In this document: positions 6,700 through 6,902 of the stretch, in pieces
Layout of the letters: the number at the start of each line of letters is the position of its first letter
Numbering within the stretch: the first letter of the stretch is position 1
Program-made: the position numbers and the translations under genes
From: Gammaproteobacteria bacterium
GTDB taxonomy: Bacteria > Pseudomonadota > Gammaproteobacteria > HK1
Length of the DNA stretch: 6,902 nt
Direction of reading: 5' to 3'
Assembly (NCBI GenBank): GCA_022822245.1
Contig: JAJECB010000247.1
Coordinates: 1 to 6,902, forward strand
Notes under the pieces: generated by a model
Told to the model about the DNA's origin: nothing
The model's input: the letters and a program-made list of their open reading frames with translations, nothing else
Database searches by the model: none

Positions 6700-6902
6700 T
6701 CAGAGCGGGGGCAGGCGGAGTCGGGCCCGAAAGTCCGTCTCATCCTCGCAATGCAGGAGGGCCGCAATCACGTCCGCATCCGTCGCGCGAGACCGCCTGC
6801 GGGCTTCGCGCGCCGTCTGCGTCCAGGTGAAGCCGCGGCCGGCGAGGATGGCGTCGATCGCCCTCTCGATGCCTTGCTCGTGTCCCTCGGCACGACCCTC
6901 GG
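6700..6902 (-). CDS. C-terminal fragment of an Rpn/PD-(D/E)XK transposase-like hypothetical protein (5' end outside window)
   Basis: An open frame on the minus strand enters from the right edge and ends at TGA (6702-6700), giving 66 residues. It opens with the Glu-Gly-rich run EGRAEGHEQGIERAIDAILA, continues into GRGFTWTQTA and a helical segment (ATDADVIAALLH), and ends FRARLRLPPL. Repeated E-G-x-x-E-G spacers followed by a helical 'ILxxRG' tail are typical of C-termini of Rpn family recombination-promoting nuclease/putative transposases and related hypothetical proteins common in large high-GC genomes. The catalytic nuclease domain would lie upstream, outside the window, so the family call rests on the tail alone. 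The gene converges on the floA operon and its stop lies just before the hydantoinase-like relic. Confidence 0.6.
   Translation of the reverse strand, partial: EGRAEGHEQGIERAIDAILAGRGFTWTQTAREARRRSRATDADVIAALLHCEDETDFRARLRLPPL

Overview
The window is very GC-rich (roughly 70%). Its coding strands show strong G/C preference at third codon positions, which produces long spurious antisense ORFs. The gene content is chromosomal: a type IV pilus / type II secretion-like pair, an NfeD-FloA membrane-organisation pair, and an Rpn-like tail. Together with the base composition this suggests a free-living Gram-negative (diderm) bacterium, because a lipoprotein secretin needs an outer membrane. The phylum cannot be fixed from this window. 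Acidobacteria, Planctomycetes, Deltaproteobacteria/Myxococcota-like and similar high-GC lineages all fit.

Left half, minus strand (4057 down to 1): a two-gene operon read leftward. The first gene is an MshL-type secretin with a lipoprotein signal at its N-terminus and an unusual TPR domain fused to its C-terminus. Its stop codon overlaps the start of a GspE/PilB/MshE-family assembly ATPase by four bases (ATGA). The ATPase has a complete catalytic core and a zinc tetracysteine site, and it runs off the left edge very close to its natural end. In MSHA pilus clusters the order is mshL-mshM-mshN-mshE, with MshN a TPR protein. Here the L and N functions appear to be joined in one polypeptide and no mshM lies between. 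The secretin would form the outer-membrane pore and the ATPase would drive pilus or pseudopilus polymerisation in the cytoplasm.

Middle: a 225-bp divergent intergenic region (4058-4282) that should hold both promoters. One tolerable sigma70-like candidate faces right.

Right half, plus strand (4283-6532): an nfeD-floA-orf operon. It encodes a short membrane NfeD protein with an OB-fold, the flotillin-like scaffold protein FloA, and an unrecognised 199-residue protein. That third protein has an acidic N-terminal segment, a disordered middle and a compact C-terminal motif that looks conserved. NfeD and FloA are known partners in membrane microdomain organisation; the third protein is a candidate accessory factor.

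Right edge (6533-6902), minus strand: the C-terminal 66 codons of a gene that resembles the Rpn/putative-transposase nuclease family. After its stop lies a short stretch that reads like the last ~30 residues of a hydantoinase B/oxoprolinase, probably a gene relic. No tRNA, rRNA, CRISPR array or complete insertion sequence was seen.
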